Source of the DNA: Zopfochytrium polystomum
Lineage: Eukaryota > Chytridiomycota > Chytridiomycetes > Chytridiales > Chytridiaceae
DNA length: 10,687 nucleotides
Assembly: GCA_025765615.1 (NCBI GenBank)
Contig: JAIVFJ010000752.1
Coordinates: 1 to 10,687 of the forward strand
Direction: 5' to 3'
Shown: positions 7,628 through 10,687 of the stretch, piece after piece
Layout of the letters: each line of letters opens with the position of its first letter
Position numbering within the stretch: position 1 is the first letter of the stretch
Made by a program: the position numbers and the translations under genes
Notes under the pieces: generated by a model
What the model was told of the DNA's origin: nothing
Seen by the model: only the letters and a program-made list of their open reading frames with translations
Database searches by the model: none

Positions 7628-8007
7628 TGTTAGGCAGAACTGATTGGTTAGCAGCAAGAGGCACAAGATGGACCTGAACCTGTTCTGACTGTCAGTTATC
7701 TTTCTCACAATGCCCATGGGAGAGTGAGCCACTGCCAATGCAGACCTGGTTGCTGGCTTGCACTGTTGACAAACACTCCGAGTATTAAGTGGACTTCTCT
7801 GCTCAAGCAGATAATATAGGAGAGGTTTTTACCCTGTGCCAGTCACACTTGCCTAGCAACTATTATAGAGTGTATCATCATTATGTATCTATTATTCATA
7901 ATAGAGTTTTCTCTTTCTCTCCAAGTTGGGGAGAAGGACCACCCACAAACACACATCTCCACTTCATTCACTCCTTCCACTCACTCACTCAGAGTAGACT
8001 GTTTACA
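7628..8007. mobile_element. Solo LTR (380 bp) with TG...CA ends and 5 bp target duplication GCTGA
   Basis: The interval begins TGTTAGGCAG and ends CTGTTTACA, so both strands start TG and end CA, with a short imperfect inverted repeat at the tips. Direct repeats GCTGA flank it exactly (7623-7627 and 8008-8012). Deleting the element and one repeat restores a NACHT P-loop in frame, independent proof of the insertion boundaries. The inside has no coding capacity. It has AT-rich TATA-like strings (ATAATATAGG at about 7811-7820; TATTATAGAG at about 7861-7870) and a pyrimidine-rich stretch at about 7905-7922, as expected of an LTR. No internal retrotransposon sequence is present, so it is a recombined single LTR. 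Orientation and superfamily (Ty1/copia or Ty3/gypsy) cannot be fixed. Confidence 0.78.
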
Positions 8008-8012
8008 GCTGA
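8008..8012. repeat. Target site duplication of the solo LTR, right copy (GCTGA)
   Basis: Partner of 7623-7627; it directly adjoins the CA/TG end of the element. Confidence 0.75.
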
Positions 8013-8313
8013 GGCCAGCCCCGCCGTTCAACCACAGCACATTGCCCACATTGGCAGAGAGGAGCCAGGTGTGCACATTCTTCAGATAAAAACTCCTGGT
8101 TCCGTCCACGTAGGCCTTCTTGTGCCTCGCAGAATCCATGGCAACATCCACAGGCTGGAGCCGATCCTTTAATTTGTCAACAGGTGTTAGAACAACGGTT
8201 GCTGCAAGGGCACAAGTCTGAACAATACGGGCTGAGCCCAATGGAGTTGCGTCTATGGAGACGTGAAACGGAGTGAGCAAGGTGAAAAGAAGCGAGTGGG
8301 TCTCTCCGGAGGT

Positions 8314-8786
8314 GAATCACAGAGGTTCAGAAAGATCTGGTTGTGGTATGAACGCGATTAGACAGAGTTTGCACTGAGCAACTGAAGAGTTTGATCCGTG
8401 GTGGTTGTGTTGTGTCAACTCATCTCGAAACCAAAAAATACAAAACCGGGCAAATCTGTGTGTGATATCAAGAGGCCTGAAGGGGAAGGAGTGGGGGAGA
8501 GCGGGCAAAGGGGCTGTTGATCCGCCGCCGTCAGTGTCGCTCCTGCGATTCAAGGCGGTTGTTAAGGTGTTCCGTTCTGGGTTCTGCCCGAAAGGCAGGA
8601 TGCCGAATCCAAGGCCAGCACAACAGCGCTTTACACGGAGCCCGCCTGAGCGATCAATAAGTCGTGCGGAGAAGGCCTGCTTTATTGTGGTTTTTGTTGT
8701 TGTCATTGCGCCGTGCGACGCGGCGACTACCCACCTTCAACCAATTCCCAACAAAGCCCACACCCATCAACAACACGGAGAGCAGG
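8314..8786. other. Intergenic region between the NLR-like pseudogene and the Gly-rich gene
   Basis: This should hold the 5' flank of the pseudogene and the 3' flank of the Gly-rich gene, both on the - strand. A 129-codon - strand frame (8706-8317) exists but has no recognisable domain, shows no link to the neighbours, and begins in what should be 3' flank. I see no RNA gene or further repeat. Confidence 0.5.
8681..8686 (-). terminator. Putative poly(A) signal AATAAA
   Basis: On the - strand AATAAA lies about 100 bases past the stop codon of the Gly-rich gene, a plausible distance for a 3'-end signal in a fungus. Confidence 0.4.
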
Positions 8787-10687
8787 TCACGCCGAAAAGC
8801 TCTCACTTTTTCTTGCCGCCCCACCGCCACTCGCTGGCTTGGCTGCACTCGCCGGCTTTGCTGCTGCTTGTTGTTGCTTCGGCGCGGCAGCCTGCTGCTG
8901 CTGCTTCGGTGCCGCAGTCGCCTGCTGCTTTTGCGGTGCTGCCTGCTTAGTCCCCGCCTGCTGCTTGCCCCCGCCGCCGCCAACTCCAGAAGCGGCGCCA
9001 GTCGACCTCGCAGCCGTCTGCTGCTGCTTCTGGGCAGGCGCCGGCTTTGCTCCGCTGTTGTTTCCACCACCACCACTCGTTCGGCCGCCGCCCGTGTTTT
9101 TCACAGCGGGGCTTGAGCTCTTAACGCCACCGCCAGCCCCCGTTGGTTCGCGCAGGGGTCGCCTTAGTACCGCCTGCACCGCCACTTTGCGTGCTACCTC
9201 GAGCTGGAGTTGATTTCCCACCACCACTACCTCCGCCGACAGCCACTGGTTTGCCGGTAGTGCCGCCTGCACCACCGCGAGCCCCCGTGCCTTTCGCTAC
9301 ACCGCCGCCGCCACCTGCCCCGCCAGCCTTGGACTGTCCTCCAGCACCGCCACTTCCACGTGCAGGTTCAGAGGCTCTGCTGACAGTCTGGGTCGCGCCG
9401 CCTCCGCGTCCACCACCTGATGCCTTGCCACCAGCGCCGCCTGCTTTACCTGCGCCGCCGCCATTCGTGCTTCCTCCACCACCGCCACGAGTCGCTGCAG
9501 TTGCCGCCTTACCCCCGGTTCCGGTCGTGCCGCCGCGTTGTCCACCAGCCGAAGCCTTGCCAGAGGCTCCGCTGGCTTTACTGACACCGCCACCCTTTCC
9601 ACCTGCTCCACCCCCGCCGCCGCCACGCGTCCTCATTCCTCCGTTGCCTCCGACCGCGGAAGTCTGGCCGCCTCCGCCGGTACCGCCGGCGCTGCGTCCA
9701 CCAGCAGCCTGCGTCTTGCCGTTGCCGGCGCCTCCACCTTTTGGTCGCGCACCAGCAGCCTTACTTGCAGCCCCGGCTGTTTTGCCGCCTCCTCCGTTCG
9801 CCCCGGCGCTACGGCCGGCCGCTGGAGCCCTCCCACCGGCACTGGCGGTTTTCCCGCCTGCACCAGTTGCTGTTGCTTTCCCGCTATCAGCAGCGCCGCC
9901 CGAACGCGTCCTCCGGACTGTATCTTCCCGCCAGCGGAGTTGCCCCCTTTACCAATGCCACCGCCGCCACCACGGTTCGCAACCGCAGCCTTGCCACCAG
10001 CAGCGACCGCCTTGCCACCTCCAGCTGCCGCCTTCCCAGCGCCGGCTTCAGTTTTGCCACCGCCACCGCCGCTGCCCTTGACGCCGTTGCCGCTGCCGGT
10101 TCCAGCACTGCCGCGTGTCGTCACCGCCGCTTTTCCGCCAGCACGACCACCTTTGCCGCTGTCTTTGCCCCCGATACTGGCGACGCTAGCTTTGCTACCA
10201 CGGCCGCCGGCGACCTTTGCAGTTTCAGCCGCACCACCGCCACCGCGGGTCGCCGCCGCCTTGGTGCCGGCCGCCGCTCCTTTTCCACCGCCTGCCGGAG
10301 CCTTCCCATTGGCGCCGCGAGTTTTGCCGTCTCCACCGCCGGCGCTTTTGGCGGCTGCGGTTCCTCCCGCGCCGCGGGCAGTCGCCATCGTCTTGCCGTC
10401 AGCCGCCGGAGTCTTGCCGTTGTTTGCGATAGCTTTACCGCGAGCCGTCGTACCCTTTCCACCTCCCGCGGCAGAGCTAGCGCCCGCAGTTCCAGCTTTT
10501 GCAGGGTCGTCGCCGCCACCGCTCTTGCCAGCGCCGGTGCCAGCACCGCCGCCGCCACCGCGCGTGTCGTTCCCGCAGTCAAAGCCTTGCCGCCATTCAA
10601 GGCTCCTTTGCCCCTCCGCTGCCCCCTTGACGCCAGCGTACCGGTTTTGGCAGCCCCTCCGCCACCTGCGGACGTCCACTCCCCCGG
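8787..10687 (-). CDS. Gly/Ala/Lys-rich low-complexity protein, C-terminal part (5' partial, apparent frame slips)
   Basis: Read leftwards from the right edge, this is about 630 residues of disordered G/A/K/T/S-rich sequence built on loose units such as GGKAAAGG, GKT and TRGGGG. A Q/A/K-rich end follows (repeated APKQQQ), closing with SGGGAARKSESFSA and TGA at 8787-8789. The same composition moves between frames three times: near 10563 (CGCGCG), near 9906 (ACGCGTTCGG) and at a five-base C run at 9137-9141. Joined at those points it has no stop. Third positions of the Gly and Ala codons vary freely, which supports this strand as the coding one. Introns at the three points are not evident. They may be assembly errors in GC-rich DNA or real indels, so the gene could be a pseudogene. 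The last ~65 bp align with the tail of the NLR-like pseudogene (near 5752-5820), so NACHT and ankyrin parts may lie beyond the right edge. No enzymatic function can be read. Confidence 0.6.

Larger units (their letters stand above)
5745..8313 (-). pseudogene. NACHT-ankyrin (NLR-like) gene, decayed and interrupted by a solo LTR
   Basis: Reading leftwards from 8313, an open frame has a helical N-terminal part, then DGTRSFYLKNVHTWL and NVLWLNGGAGLS: the lead-in and Walker A of a NACHT NTPase. A 380 bp LTR cuts the P-loop (8007-7628). Past it, without one target copy, the same frame resumes as KSLVALLTSQNLPSKYALG. FYFLRHDDVQKK follows at about 7527-7565 one frame over (fungal NACHT F(F)FCRHDD motif), then TTIWNLCHVL. 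Near 7373-7296 VMKVVLATKEPITQDVIAEI is the winged-helix segment after NACHT domains, and MHKILSDHLVSS with SPSCLR the segment after that. About six ankyrin repeats follow (6960-6260), then a Gly/Ser/Lys-rich tail ending at TAA 5745-5747. Walker B and most of the sensor region are missing between about 7440 and 7380. Stops and frame slips occur throughout. The family are STAND NTPases, in fungi often linked to non-self recognition; this copy looks dead. Confidence 0.78.

Noticed and set aside
8317..8706. 129-codon - strand frame in the gap between pseudogene and Gly-rich gene
   Set aside because: No recognisable motif, no neighbour relation, and it starts in the presumed 3' flank of the Gly-rich gene close to a poly(A) signal.
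9143..10081. 312-codon + strand frame rich in proline, alanine and leucine
   Set aside because: It is the complement of the Gly/Ala/Lys-rich sequence. Codon third-position variation and the tail similarity to the - strand NLR-like pseudogene favour the - strand.
1..10687. tRNA, rRNA or other structured RNA genes
   Set aside because: No tRNA-like arms, box motifs or rRNA-like stretches were noticed on either strand by eye.

Overview
This window looks like nuclear DNA from an early-diverging, probably chytrid-like, fungus. Three observations support this: a PP6/Sit4 phosphatase gene split by short 60-100 bp spliceosomal introns, GC-rich coding sequence, and a degenerate ankyrin-like repeat family with paired tryptophans (EWW/QWW) that I associate with chytrid genomes. 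The lineage is an inference; the eukaryotic nature is seen directly.

Layout, left to right. (1) 1-323, + strand: the 3' end of a cyclophilin-40-type TPR co-chaperone. (2) 324-842: a convergent 3' intergenic region with a near-homopurine tract and an A16 run. (3) 843-2293, - strand: a complete eight-exon PP6/Sit4 catalytic subunit of 308 aa. (4) 2310-2541, 2904-4710 and 4977-5158, all + strand: three copies of one N-terminal module. The middle copy continues into a long ankyrin-like repeat protein with a GATA-type zinc finger nested inside its last repeat; the outer two are truncated relics. (5) 5168-5671: a 504 bp Mutator-like (MULE) derivative with 18 bp terminal inverted repeats and a 9 bp target duplication. 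It carries a broken transposase C-terminal fragment and sits at the end of the third N-terminal copy. (6) 5745-8313, - strand: a decayed NACHT-ankyrin (NLR-like) gene with a glycine/alanine-rich tail. A 380 bp solo LTR with TG...CA ends and a 5 bp target duplication interrupts it exactly inside its Walker A motif. (7) 8787-10687, - strand: the C-terminal part of a very Gly/Ala/Lys-rich protein that runs off the right edge. Its last ~65 bp resemble the tail of the NACHT-ankyrin pseudogene, so the two are probably tandem paralogues.

The left 2.3 kb is conserved housekeeping sequence (chaperone and phosphatase). The right 8 kb is a fast-evolving accessory block: gene-family duplication, domain nesting, two kinds of transposon, many frame slips and decay of an immune-receptor-like gene. 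The PP6 gene is intact through eight exons, so the frame breaks to its right are probably biological rather than general assembly noise. Homopolymer or GC-rich assembly errors remain possible in the glycine-rich gene. No computation was run; all alignments were made by eye.
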